Assembly (NCBI RefSeq): GCF_963576545.1
Contig: NC_083638.1
Location: 28,865,900-28,929,899 of the forward strand
Length of the DNA: 64,000 nucleotides
Reading direction: 5' to 3'
Origin: Limanda limanda
Lineage: Eukaryota; Chordata; Actinopteri; Pleuronectiformes; Pleuronectidae
Under the pieces are notes generated by a model. It worked only from the letters and a program-made list of their open reading frames with translations, was not told where the DNA came from and searched no databases. Made by a program: the position numbers and the translations under genes. Positions 10,884-27,640 of this stretch are shown here, in pieces. The first letter of the stretch is position 1, and each line of letters starts with the position of its first letter.

Positions 10884-12034
10884 CAGCACACGGACAATAT
10901 TCCTGTGACCCATGAATGATCATTGATGATTTACAAGTGCTGAGGAGGAATCAGAGTCTCCCTGTCTTTGTTGGGATTAGGAACAATGCTACGCTGTAGG
11001 CAACAGCAAACACAGCAGAGAAATGTACACGAGGGTTCCCCCGTGTTATCAGTGCACCGACACGTCTCTACGGGCTTAACAGGGTCCTCACGAATCACTG
11101 ACCCCTCCCCTCAGTCACTGAGACATTGATCTCATAGTTTGGTGTCACGCTCAAAGTGGCCCTCGGTCCTCAGAGGTCACAGAGATAAAGCCTGAAACGC
11201 GGCTGTCCAACCTGTTTAAAGTTCTTAAAAAACTTGAATAAAAACAATACAAAATCATTCAAACTGCCCAAAATGCAATTTATGGATCTACAGTGTTTAT
11301 TACGACCAATGCAATTATTTTAGCTGTACGTTTATATTGATTCTATTTTTAGATGTGTGGTTTCACAGCAGATAGTCAGGATGTTGTAGATTGTCATTAG
11401 AGCTGAAACTCTCAGGAATCAGATGTGATACAGTGTTTTTTAATGTCAGACTTTTTCCTGTTTCTCTGTCATCAACACTGTTGATTTCACCATAGTGGTG
11501 GAATATGTGTGAAATTTGATCTGTATCCGAATGACAACCTATGAATAACATACTCTTATGAACAGAGCTGAAACAAGTTATACAAACCATTTAACTGTCA
11601 AATGACCAACGTTGTGGATTAAATGTTTGTGAGTTACCAGTGTCCGAGTGAGTGACCTTTTTTTATCGGATATTTATTTGATTACTTTCAGAAACACATG
11701 ACATATAAGATCAAATGTCTGAACTGAGGAGTTGTTCAGCTTTTAATTGTTGTCAAGAACTTTGGTTGCACATATTTGTCCGGTTCGACTTATTTTGCTT
11801 GTTATATTGCAGCTTTATTAAGAAGTATTTTACTTAGTAATATACAAAATAAAAAATATTTACTTAATGATTTCCATCAACTGCTGTTTTTCCAGGGAAA
11901 ACAGTTGCTGCAGTCTGCAACACAGAGAGGAGCAGCTCTCTATGATTGAAATTTTTTTTGACATATTGAAAACATTGATTATGGCAGCGAGTAGATGATT
12001 TGAAAACATCCTTTACAATCTAAGTGTTTACTTT

Positions 12035-12129
12035 GTGTGGGAACTGTTATGTTGTGAGGTTTCGACCTTAAGTGCTTTGCGGTAATGCATGTTGGGAATT
12101 GGCGTTACACAAATAAAATTGAATTGAAC
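12035..12129 (+). mobile_element. L2-like LINE 3' tail, copy 1
   Basis: GTGTGGGAACTGTTATG, a decayed AAGTGCTTTG and GGGAATTGGCGTTACACAAA followed by TAAAATTGAATTGAA form the typical fish LINE 3' end. Only the tail is present. Confidence 0.6.
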
Positions 12130-12719
12130 TAGACTTATATTAGTGTCAATAAGACAGTAATAGTGATATTCCACACTTATATTCCAGGACCTTTCAACTA
12201 AGTTGTTTATTAAAAATGGATCTACTATCTGTCATGACTATTTTTAAAGACTTTAAACTACATATATAGACATTTTTAACAAGGAGCCAACATTTCATTT
12301 AGGTCTTTAATAAAAGTAGATCTCCAGTGAATCCTGCATTTGTCTCAGACTCTCTCATGCTGCCATACTGTCTGATTTAATTGTTGGCATGTTTTTCTTT
12401 ATCCCAGTATGATTTTGATCCTTTTCACCCCAGTAGCCTGTCAGAGAGAGAAAAAGACTGTCCAAACAGGAAGATTTGCATCTTAATGGGTCTTAGCAAC
12501 ATCAGAGGCCCTCTCCTCACTGTGCTGTTCAGTGTCACATGCACTTTTGCATCAGTTAGTATAAAAAATAAACAAAAAAAGACTATTTTGCACAGGTTCA
12601 AAAATCTATTGTGCCCTCATTTAGATTAATACCCGTTCCAGGAAGCTTGTTTGGATCGCGTTGTAAAAACAGATCACTGATAGCAATGTATTAGTCGGGG
12701 GGGGGGATTAACATGACTT

Positions 12720-12965
12720 TCGCCCTGCTTTTTGTCCACAATAAAGCTTTAATCTAGGCTCTGACTGGGAGGCCGAGCTGCCAGGGCCAGGCCAATGAGG
12801 TGCCACCCTGTCTGTGGCGAATCCCCGCCCCGGCAATGGGTTTCTCCTATGGTGGCGTTGCTGCTGCTGTGGCCGGGCCTGGCAGCAGACTGCAGTGACA
12901 GACGCTCCCCTGGGATTCCACCTGTCAGCCACAGACACACTAATCGACGGGCCTCGTCTAAACTG
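12720..12965. promoter_or_regulatory. candidate regulatory block
   Basis: GC-rich unique island in AT-rich surroundings, with GGCCAATGAGGTGCCACCCT and CCTGTCAGCC. Open frames on both strands show no homology I recognise. Confidence 0.25.
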
Positions 12966-13324
12966 AACTCCCTGCCACCTCTCTCTGTCAGATCTTCATC
13001 TTCTCATTCGTGCGACAGACTCCCTCTGCCTGTGCGCCCCACCCTCTCCTTATCCAGCCCAAGCTCCGCCCACACACCAGCAGGCACACAGCACACCAAC
13101 ATCACAACCGTTCAAGCCTGCTGCACCCAAACCACATTCATTCTCTCTGCTAAGAAAAAATAAAACTCCAACATGATTGTTACTGGTGCGGACGAAAAGA
13201 TCTAAAATCTTCATGTGCATCTACTTCTTCCAAGAACCCCCACCTCCCTTGCTTGCAGCTTTAATGTGATGGAGGTGGGCTTTAATGTTCTGTAGTAATT
13301 GGGAAGGAGAGGGAGACTGTTTAA

Positions 13325-13374
13325 GAGGAGGAGGAGGAGGAGGAGGAGGAGGAGGAGGAGGAGGAGGAGGAGGA
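13325..13374. repeat. (GGA)n microsatellite
   Basis: About 50 bp of GAG repeat. Long proline- or serine-like readings on the opposite strand are by-products. Confidence 0.97.
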
Positions 13375-13924
13375 AGGGTCATGGTCAGGTTTCGCATGGA
13401 GGTTATTCTGCATCTGTCTCTTAGCAACAACAGACCGCTCTTTGTACAGTCCTTGAGTTGATTGGTGCATCTCCCCCACCACCACCACCCACTCCCCCAC
13501 CCCCATCGCAGAAATATTTTGCGAGGGGGTTCCTCAGCAGACAGGCTTCCTCCCATATTCACTGCTTTTAAGATTTTTGTTTCCATGAGCGTCAGATGGG
13601 CTCGCTGAGGCGTGGCACAATCGTTGGAGCTGAGCCTGCCTCACTGTAGATTTCAAGAGAGAGAAAGAGAAGAGAAAAAAATGAAAACCCGATTCAAAGC
13701 AAAGCACAAATTGAAATGTGTCAGTGGGCGTTTGAGGTCAATGTTCCTTGAAAGATGATTAATACAAAGACCTCCCTCGTCAGGTTTTGGTAAATAACAT
13801 AAAAAATAATGTTGACTGTATGAGATTCTGGTGACGTGACTCCCCTCGCCTCGTCGTCCCTGAACAGCTCACCGTGATCGTGTCACCCTTCACTTTAGCC
13901 AGTGTCAGGGGAAAGGGCAGCCTG

Positions 13925-13937
13925 AGGTCAAAGGTCA
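13925..13937. promoter_or_regulatory. perfect DR1 motif AGGTCA-A-AGGTCA
   Basis: Exact consensus DR1 about 5.3 kb beyond the nr2f2 stop codon, within a non-repetitive GC-richer block (about 13830-14040). Confidence 0.5.
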
Positions 13938-14128
13938 GTGGAGGGAGCCAGAGGAACCTCTTGATTCACAGTGTCAGCTTGAAGACATCAGAGCAGGGAG
14001 CCAGGGTGGCGTGATGTCAGTCTGACACATAGAACAGGATTAGAAGGGCAATTTGGGGACAAGGAGGAGAAAAAAAGAAAGAAGGAATGAGCTTGTTCTC
14101 TTTTCTCAGCAACTTAGATATTCCAATA

Positions 14129-14145
14129 TGTGTGTGTGTGTGTGT

Positions 14146-14180
<35 letters not shown>
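14129..14180. repeat. (GT)n microsatellite
   Basis: About 50 bp with one TC interruption, then an AT-rich flank. Confidence 0.97.
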
Positions 14181-14185
<5 letters not shown>

Positions 14186-17100
14186 TATATTTATATATGA
14201 AGACGATGAAAGAATGATTTTCAGTTTGACCTCACCTAATTCAGAGAGGCAAAGACTAAAATGTGTCTTGTAAGCCACTGATCACCTGATGAAAGAAGGT
14301 GTTTCTCTGATCTGACAAGGTTTCATAGATTTTCTTTCTGCACAAATTGTGAAGCTGCTTCTCAGATGAATTAGCCTTCAGGTCTGTTTAATGGCAGCTC
14401 CCAGTAAAGATGGAGCTCCATGTGACCAAAGTGCTTTTAATTGTCCTGAACGTCCAGAGTCTGACATAGTGACACATTCACTGAAGCCACCTCCTGCAGG
14501 GACAAGCAGCAACTTTGACTTTATTGCCTCTACAATATGTAATGTGATTGATTAGACTCCTGTTGTGGCAAAATAAAATAAATATAAAAATCTCGCAAAA
14601 TAAATTAATAAGATTGAAATAAATAAAAACTTTTGGGACTTTTTACTCATGATTTATTTATATTATGCTTGTTATTTTGGCTCCAGGCCTCAAGTAATGG
14701 TCTTTTTTGTATAAAAGTACCATGATATAAGTTTAAAAACGTATAGCTTTTCCTGATCTGCAGCGCTTTTCAACTTTACAATCTTCACAATGAAAGCCCC
14801 CTAAAATAGATAATTAAATAATCAGATAGATGCAGAGATACAGAATTGTATTTAATAAAATTAAATACAAATACAATACAACCTGCCCCCCCAAAAATAT
14901 GTGTAAATATAAAGTCATGAATACCACAGTGTAAAATTAAAAATTTGGTCAGGGCCCAAGCCATACACACTCTCAGGAAAATGTATTCTATTTTTTAATA
15001 TTTATTGTTTTTTAAGGTAATGAACGTATTTCCATGAAAATATTTTTTTTAATTAAAATGTAAAAAAGCTTGTGCATATGATGCAAAATAATAATAACAA
15101 TAATAACAATAATAGTAATAATAATAATTGTCATTTAAAAATTAATCCACTTCAAAAAAAGTGATATTTGCATGAGCTGTGGGAGAAGGAATGAAGCAGC
15201 TTATTATAGTGCCACACTGTAAACTTGTAAAAACACCTATAATAGAATTAATAATAATAAAAATAGCATTGCAACTTCTCTCTATACGTGTACATGTAAA
15301 TGTATTAAATGAACGGTGGATGTTAGTTTAGATAAGAAGTGAATTATTTCCGTCTCAACTCATATTTCAACCTCAGCTCTCGTCTCGAGGCTCAACACTA
15401 TTCTACAGCGTCATAATGATCAATTGATCTATTTTATACGTTTTCCGTTAGAGTTATTAAAGGGCATGAGTCCCACAATGAGCTCAACTCCACCACACAC
15501 TGAGAATAAAAACGTTTAACGAATGAATTATTCAAAATAAAAACGGTAACCGGTAAGAAAAAGCAAACGGACTTCCTCGTCTGCTTGTTAAAGGAAAATA
15601 AAACTTCGACAGCAGACGAAATGTGGGATTTAATATTCAGGTTTTCACCACTGTTAAGATCCTCTTACTTTACAACAGGTTATGTAGCCATGATGACTTT
15701 GTGCACAGTTAAAAGAAACTTAATTAAAGCTTCTTTTTTTTTACTTTTGTACACAAATTCATTTATTTGTCTATTTGTTTATGATAATTTATTTAGCAAT
15801 ATCCCATTATATATATATCTGTGATAATGCAAAACCGACTGTGTGTGTTGAAATGCCGGCTAATTATATGAGAGAGTCGTAATTGTCGGTTTAAACATGC
15901 CGTTGAAATGATTTCAGAAGCTCCAATGCGCATTCATGTCACATGACAAATAAACGTAGAGCGGCCACCGCCAAGTATATTTCATTTAACTTTACATAGT
16001 AATTTATACAGGCAATACTATGGGACTAATTCTTATTTTACCAATCGGCTGAAAAGCTTAAATATCAAAAGGAGGCCGTAAAACTTATTTGTACAACCTA
16101 TCTGCAGTTAACAGGGAACAGGCAGCGATGCACACGTTGGCAGTGAGAGATTCATATAATACCACATTATTTCTATGTATACATACAGCCTATATCACCT
16201 TAACAATATTTGATGTTGTGCTGTTTTTAATTCACTCCTGAAGCATCTATATATTGTATGAATTCCACATGTAACTCGTCTTTAACACATTATTTGTTTT
16301 CCACTCATTTCCAGAAGCGTCCTCAACAACGCATTATAGTATTTTAAGTAAAAATAATAATAAATAACATTACACACGCACACATACGCACACACACACT
16401 GAAATAAACATTTAGGCTGAATAGATAATTTCATAACAGCTTGATTATTATTATTCGATTTGATTCACGGCATTTCTTATTTGATATAACACTGTTTATA
16501 TGCTTTAAGTTGAATGGTAATTCCTCATTTGATTTTAAGACAATCAATATTTTAAAATTCGGATTGGTTGCTTCCTGTCCTGACTGCTGCTTGGCTGAAT
16601 GTGAACAATGCTGTGTGATGACTGACCGGCATCAGCTCCGCACAAACAGTAAACCTGGACCAGTCTCAAATGAAAATCCACTGGAGCAACAGTTGAGGGT
16701 CCGCTAATGAACTGGTCCTCCGTGTTTCTGCATGTGGACCTGCCCGTGTGTGGGAAAGTGCTCCATGTTTCATGTTGGCCCTCCGGCTCGTCGGGGAGCT
16801 CGGGGCCGTGCAGCGCCCAGCTTCATCCTCCTCAGGGTAAACTGCAGTGACAGAGCACGCGGGGGCCCCTCATTAGCTCTCTGTCCGCTAAGAAGCAAAG
16901 AAGCTGCTCTAATCCTCTCTGTCCCTCAATCTGCCAACACAGACACCATTAGAAATCCATGTTCATGCTGCTCTCCTCCCTCATGCCCAGTTTAACATAC
17001 CTCTATCAATCAATGGATCACTTCAAAGTAAAACTGAGTGTTTGTTAAGAGGTGTTAAGTCAGTGATAAGTCGAGAAAACGGATTACTATAGATTTTTGA

Positions 17101-19159
17101 CTTGAAAAATACATTTCATTGCTTATATTTTGGCACTGTTTAACTGGAGCTTGCATAGTGTCATGCTGTACCATAATATCTGGTCCGTCCCACAATAATA
17201 TGTGTGTGTTCTTTTTTGTTTGTTTCACTTTTTTAAAAACTTTGAATGTTGATTAATACGCAGACATTTACTTTGGTCCAGTAACTGTTTAACGAATAAG
17301 ATATGAAAAACCAGTATAAGATCTAAAACCTGCATCAGCTGCTGGGCAAAAATGTAAAGAATGCATGCAGGGTCAACAGTTTGTTCCTAAGTGTTTCACA
17401 GTTTTAAATGTGTTTCCGTTGGTTAACTGCCTGATCAAGCCCAATCTAGCGTTACAGTTGGAGACAAGTTAAATGTTTTCCTGCAGGAGGTCTTCAAATA
17501 AAGCAAAATCAAATAAATCCTGACACACACATTAAGCCTCTCAATGGAGAGCAATTAGTTTGATTAAAATGTCTGATTAGTGACAACATTACAGTCAGAA
17601 ACAGGCTCCAGAGCAGCAGACAGCTTTGTGGGACTTTCATTTTCTCACTCGTGTGTTTAGTGACACACACATGTATAAAACACACATTTCTTTCAGGTGG
17701 GCCGGGGGGCAGTCACAAACAACACAGAACTGAAATGGCAAAATAAATCAAATACACTTTATTTATAAATCTTGAGTTATAATTTAATATGGTACCAATA
17801 TGTTAACCAATATGCTTTCACAGTACATCAGAGTGGTTGTCAAAAAGAAGTAAACACAAATACACACTCATACACACACGCACACAGACGCACGCATACA
17901 CACATAGACAAACATTTTCAATTCAGCAAATATACCCTGCAGTGGTCAATTGTGCCGTTTAGCGGCCTGGGCTCATAAACGCATGAATTCTAATGAAATA
18001 GATTTGACCTGGGAAGTTGTGCACAGTTCACACTGTAGTTATACATCAGGCCCAGTGCTCCTTAAATCTCTCTCAGACAGTCAGTGTAAAACACCTGGAA
18101 ACATATATGAATTAGAAGTGTGTGGTAATGCATCACTCATTAATCCTGTAGAGTAATGTCATTACTTTTCACTGTAAAAAGTTATACGAGAAAAGAAAAA
18201 CTGTTTTCTTCATTTTGCGCCTCTAAATATTAAAATGTCACATTAATGTACAGTTTAGCAAACATTCAGCCTCCAGCCTCTTATTAGTTTTTGCCACATT
18301 TAGCCTCATTATAAACTTTGTTCAGATGTGACATGAAAAGAGAGCTGAATTTCTCTTTTCAATTCATTCATGTGATGAGAAACAGGGTTTCTGATCATTC
18401 AAGGGAGAAAATATAAATTTTTCTCATATTATTTGTAGTATGCAAAAAAGTAGAAATGGAAGAAATTATTTGATCTGCCAGAGAATAGTAAAATATTGCA
18501 GGAAATATTACGTAATGATACTATCTATGCAAAGATTAACAAGTAATGCATTACTTGGCGCAACCTATAACACGGATCATGAGAAGTGCAGTTTCCAAAG
18601 TTACTAAAACACAGCATTAATCTCACCATTCTGTTGGTACACATTTAGGCTGGGTTTCAAACACTTGTGTTAAATCTTTCTGAAATGTTCCTTTAGTCCA
18701 AAGTGCCAAGTCTGGAAGGTATGAAACAAACAAACAAAACGAAAAGAAAAAAAAACAGATAGACACGAGACAATCCCTGCAGGTTTCTCACTGGCCAGGT
18801 CAAAAATACATGAAACATTAAAAACATAATTTACAAGCACGATAAATATACACAAAGGGTTTGAATAAATAGTGTTTGTTATTCCCCCCCAAAAAACAGA
18901 CTGAGTGGTCACCACACTGTAAAAAAGGTCCATCATTTCATCACATGAATATTTTTTCCCCTCTTTGAACAAATTAAAACTTCTGCCAGTGTGGTCGGGT
19001 GATTCCTCACTGCCCAAAAGGTGAATTTGTTTCACAGATCTTTCTGGAAACCTAAAAAAACAGCAAAAGGCAGGTCACTCCTCAGGAATCAAGAACATGT
19101 TCAAACTAAATTAAAAAATTTACTTGAAAATTTCTGTAATTATCTCATGACACTGGCAG
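14181..19159. other. gene-free DNA beyond the nr2f2 3' end
   Basis: Mostly AT-rich unique sequence. 17.7-19.1 kb may include the nr2f2 3' UTR if the distal poly(A) signal at 17758 is used. No exon of another gene is seen. Confidence 0.65.
16560..16990. promoter_or_regulatory. candidate regulatory block
   Basis: GC-richer unique island about 2.3 kb past nr2f2, with CTAATCCTCTCTGTCC (TAATCC, OTX-like), CCCCTCATTAGCTC and GAACAATG (SOX-like). Inferred only. Confidence 0.25.
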
Positions 19160-19165
19160 TTTATT
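19160..19165 (-). terminator. candidate nr2f2 poly(A) signal
   Basis: TTTATT on the plus strand is AATAAA on the minus strand, about 107 bp past the nr2f2 stop codon. It is the nearest canonical hexamer, and a second lies at 17758-17763. Vertebrate NR2F2 mRNAs usually have longer 3' UTRs, so the distal site or others may be used as well. Inferred from the hexamer only. Confidence 0.4.
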
Positions 19166-19271
19166 TTTCCCTTCTTCAATTCAACAGATTTTTAGCTGCA
19201 GTCTCTGAAATGACTCTGTTTGAGGTCTGAGACCTTTCCTGACCTTAGCAGCACCACAGCCGCCTTCTCCT

Positions 19272-23998
<4,727 letters not shown>

Positions 23999-24460
23999 AT
24001 CGACCGTCACCAAAACTTTGTGCGCCCAACTTTTTCTATTTTTACGCAATAATCAACGCACGGGATTTGTTGGCGAGGGCTGCTAACACGCGCTCATTGG
24101 AACTGCGGCATCGTGTGGTAAATATCAAAGAGTCACTCCGGGAATGTAACGGGAAAAGGGCGCACGGGATAACGCTAATAAAAAGATCACGCGCGACTTC
24201 ACAAGGACGGAATGCGCAGTCACCAGAAACAGCTTGGGCGCGAGGCACATCCAAACAACCAGCTTCATTCAGACGCAGAGAATATCATCCACCGAGGAAA
24301 CACCAAGACGCGCAACACTGAGCCAAATCCACCACGGTATCCCAGACCCATCTGAAGTGGGATCCTCTCTGTCCGCCGTGTCCAGCTCTAATGAGAATAG
24401 CGTGCGAGCAGATCCCTCCTCAGTGATGGAGTCTCCGGACCAGGCTCTCCAGACGCTGCC
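23999..24460 (-). promoter_or_regulatory. nr2f2 5' flank / probable promoter and 5' UTR
   Basis: DNA just upstream of the nr2f2 ATG is CpG-richer than the surroundings and non-repetitive up to the GA tract at 24529. No clear TATA box is seen on the minus strand, which fits a CpG-type developmental promoter. Transcription start is not determined. Confidence 0.45.
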
Positions 24461-24525
24461 TGCTCCCCCGATCAGTCACAAGTTACATTCAAAAGACAGC
24501 GGAGAGAGGGAGGAGAGAGCGAGCG

Positions 24526-24528
<3 letters not shown>

Positions 24529-24621
<93 letters not shown>

Positions 24622-24626
24622 GGGGG
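24529..24626. repeat. long (GA)n tract followed by poly-G
   Basis: About 82 bp of near-perfect GA dinucleotides (24529-24610) run directly into a G run (24611-24626). It lies about 0.5 kb upstream of the nr2f2 start codon. A homopurine tract of this length can form triplex or quadruplex DNA and binds GAGA-type factors. Open frames inside it are artefacts of the repeat. Confidence 0.98.
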
Positions 24627-24836
24627 AGGGAGTGTGTGTTTGTGTGTGGGTGGGTGGGGGGGGTGATGGATGATGATTCTGATGATGCTCTGCTCCGGGA
24701 CGGATGAGGAGAGTGGTGCGTCCATACGTCACGGCTGTGATTTGGGTGACGTCTCTGTTTGGTTTGTGGGGCGGGGTTAACGCCAGGGGAAGTTGGCCTG
24801 GGAGCAGCGGCAGCGCGGGGCCTCAGCAGGACACCC

Positions 24837-24980
<144 letters not shown>

Positions 24981-27310
24981 GAGTGCTGGTCTGTCAGACA
25001 TCTGTCATAGCCTAGTCTGCCCTGAGATAATATACTCACACACTATTAGTCGCATATATAGGAGAAGAGGCGGAAGCTGCAGATTCTAACGGCAGTAATT
25101 TGATGCCACCTAGTGCCATTAAAAAATACCATATATAGCACAGTGTGCACTGGACTCACAAGGCTTGATGAGGTACATTTCTAATGGACAACATATGGTA
25201 TGTAACACTTTATTAAAGTGTTTATCAAACATATATTGACAAACACAATGTGTTTAATCTGCTTCTGCTGTCCCAGATCTGCTGCTGTTTTTTCAAATTT
25301 TTCAAATAATAGTTTCTTAGTTTCCAGAATAAAACAAATTAATAAACGAGTGGCTGTGGCTCAGGATGTAACCAGACGGTGGATGATTTGATTCCCTGTC
25401 TTCCTTGGTCTGATTGCAGAAGTGTCCAGAATTGCCCCTTGTGACGAGTGTATGAGTGCAGGCAGTGATGCATAATAGAGATCGTCCTGCATAGAGATGC
25501 ACTGTATAAATTTGAGTTTGAGTCAATGGCAAAATTATTCAGTCAATAAATTAGACTAGAAAAGAGCTCTATAAATACATAGCATTTACCATAAACCAAA
25601 TGTGAATATATAACATATAATATGGAATAATATGGATTTGTCATTTTCTGTTTTGTCTTGGTAATATTTTTTATTATGAGGATGCAATATGAAAATAATC
25701 TATGTTTTCAACTTGCATGTTTTAAATGGAATTTATAATAGTTTTTCACACATTTACAGTGTGTTGGTGTAAATGGTGAGCAAGCAAGTTATTTCTCTGA
25801 GAATTATAACCTTTTTTACATTGGCGATGTTTCTTCTTTTACTTAAATATAATGAATCTCCTGCATCTATGGCACTTCTGTAAGTTGGAAGAGGGAGCCC
25901 TCATTTGTGACTCAGATGATTTTTACGTTTTATTTTCCTTGTTAAAATTTTATTTTTTGTACTTTTTTTGTGAATATTGGCTATTTTCTATAGAATTGTT
26001 TGATTTAATTGAATGATTGATAATTTTACCAATATTTGTGACAACCTCTAGTGGCCTAATTATGTTATCGATTTTCATGCCTGCCCCTCCTGTAGTTTAA
26101 AAATTATTTTAATTTATTAAGATTCTGATAAGTACCAAATTACGAATACAAAACTAAATAATTGCATCATGCTCTGTGTCTATGGTCAATGTGAAATTTA
26201 ATAAAAGTCTGATCTTATCCACTCTCATTACTTCCTTAACACCATAGGCACTGTCCCTTAGTCCCACAAACATAATTTTACAAACACTAGACTAACTCAA
26301 CACACACAGTATGTTTTGTATATTTTTCCTGTCTAACTTGGAGGTAAGATTTAACATGTGTCCAATTGAGTATACACTACTTATAATCAACACAGCTTAT
26401 ATCACATTATATAGTTTTATGATGCAAAGTATAATGATGCAGCAGTAAACCTGAAACCTACCACACACAATCTTTGATGGCACCTATTAAATACCAAAGT
26501 GCACACTTAATGAACTTATATAAATAGTGGCAGATACATACCCGGACATCTTTGTCTCTACTGTTGTTGGTTGATGTATCTCTGCAGCTGTGTCACTGTC
26601 CGTGCTCTTGTAATCCTTTGTTTGAATGATCCTGATGCTCATGGAAACCTATTAATAATAAGTCATCGTTGGGTGAACATGTCTGCACGGCCATTCCATT
26701 GTTGACTCATACTCCATGAGTCCTGTGGCTGAGGATGCTGTCATGTTCTCCCAGACGGCCAGCACTGCAGTCATCCAGCCACTGCTGACTTGCCTGCTAA
26801 CAAAACACAAGGCTGACGTCCAAGACCCATCAACAGTGGAAAGGTCGGGGCTAAAGTGTTTACCACACTGGATAGGGATGATTAATTCCTCCACAGTTAA
26901 ATTCATTGAACTCGCCTGTTCTACCCAGTGACGAGCCCAGTTTACATTAATCACAGATTTAAAGATGATAAATCCCTGCATGTTTTAGTGATCTGATGCC
27001 CTTAAGACCTGTTACCAGTGGGGAGTTGAAAGTGAGCTAAACGGAGACAGAGTGAGGCCGAGTATGGCCACGAGAGACCTGCTGTGTCTGGAAAAGCACC
27101 AGGATGTTTACAGCACAGTGGGAGGCATGGCTGGCTCGCTGCTCAGAGATTTGCCGCATTTTAATTTTTTCACACATTTAACACGGGTCCTTACTGTAGC
27201 TCGTTTACACCATCTAACTATAACCAGTGGCACTACACAGTGATCTGTTAAATTCACCCAGTGTTTAAGTCATATAGTAAATACCTCAGGTCTGCTCAAG
27301 GTGAGAGAGG

Positions 27311-27311
<1 letters not shown>
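24981..27311. other. gene-free DNA upstream of nr2f2
   Basis: AT-rich unique DNA plus the candidate block at 26640-26990. No exon recognised. Confidence 0.7.
26640..26990. promoter_or_regulatory. candidate regulatory block upstream of nr2f2
   Basis: Unique block between nr2f2 and slco3a1 with TGACTCATACTCC, GATGATTAATTCC and TTAATCACAGATTTAAAG. Texture is like conserved noncoding DNA. Confidence 0.25.
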
Positions 27312-27391
<80 letters not shown>

Positions 27392-27640
27392 TCATGTATC
27401 CATAACTTTAGAGGACACATGACTTACATTACAAAGTATGTTACTACTTAACTTGCCTTACCCAAACCATAACCCCTAACCTTAAATTAGACACCTACAC
27501 CTAACCTTAAAAAAATTTGGTTACTTTACAATTCAGTGATTTACGTGATGGGGGCTTACCTTTTGTTCCCATAAAGAAGACAAGTCATCATAAGGTGACT
27601 GTGTAAACAGATGTAGGTCCCCACAACACATGGCTAAGAC
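27312..27640. repeat. long (CA)n with associated dispersed repeat B, copy 1
   Basis: A (CA)n tract at 27312-27390 is followed by a unit containing AACCATAACCCCTAACCTTA, CTACACCTAACCTTAAAAAA and TAGGTCCCCACAACACATGG. The same features (ACCCTAA-like tracts, GTGGGG, a CA tail) recur at 60330-60545. Confidence 0.7.

Noticed and set aside
16441..16995. Possible two-exon protein in the GC-richer block
   Set aside because: The open frames show no family motifs, no splice-consistent joining and no codon bias. A regulatory block is the simpler reading.
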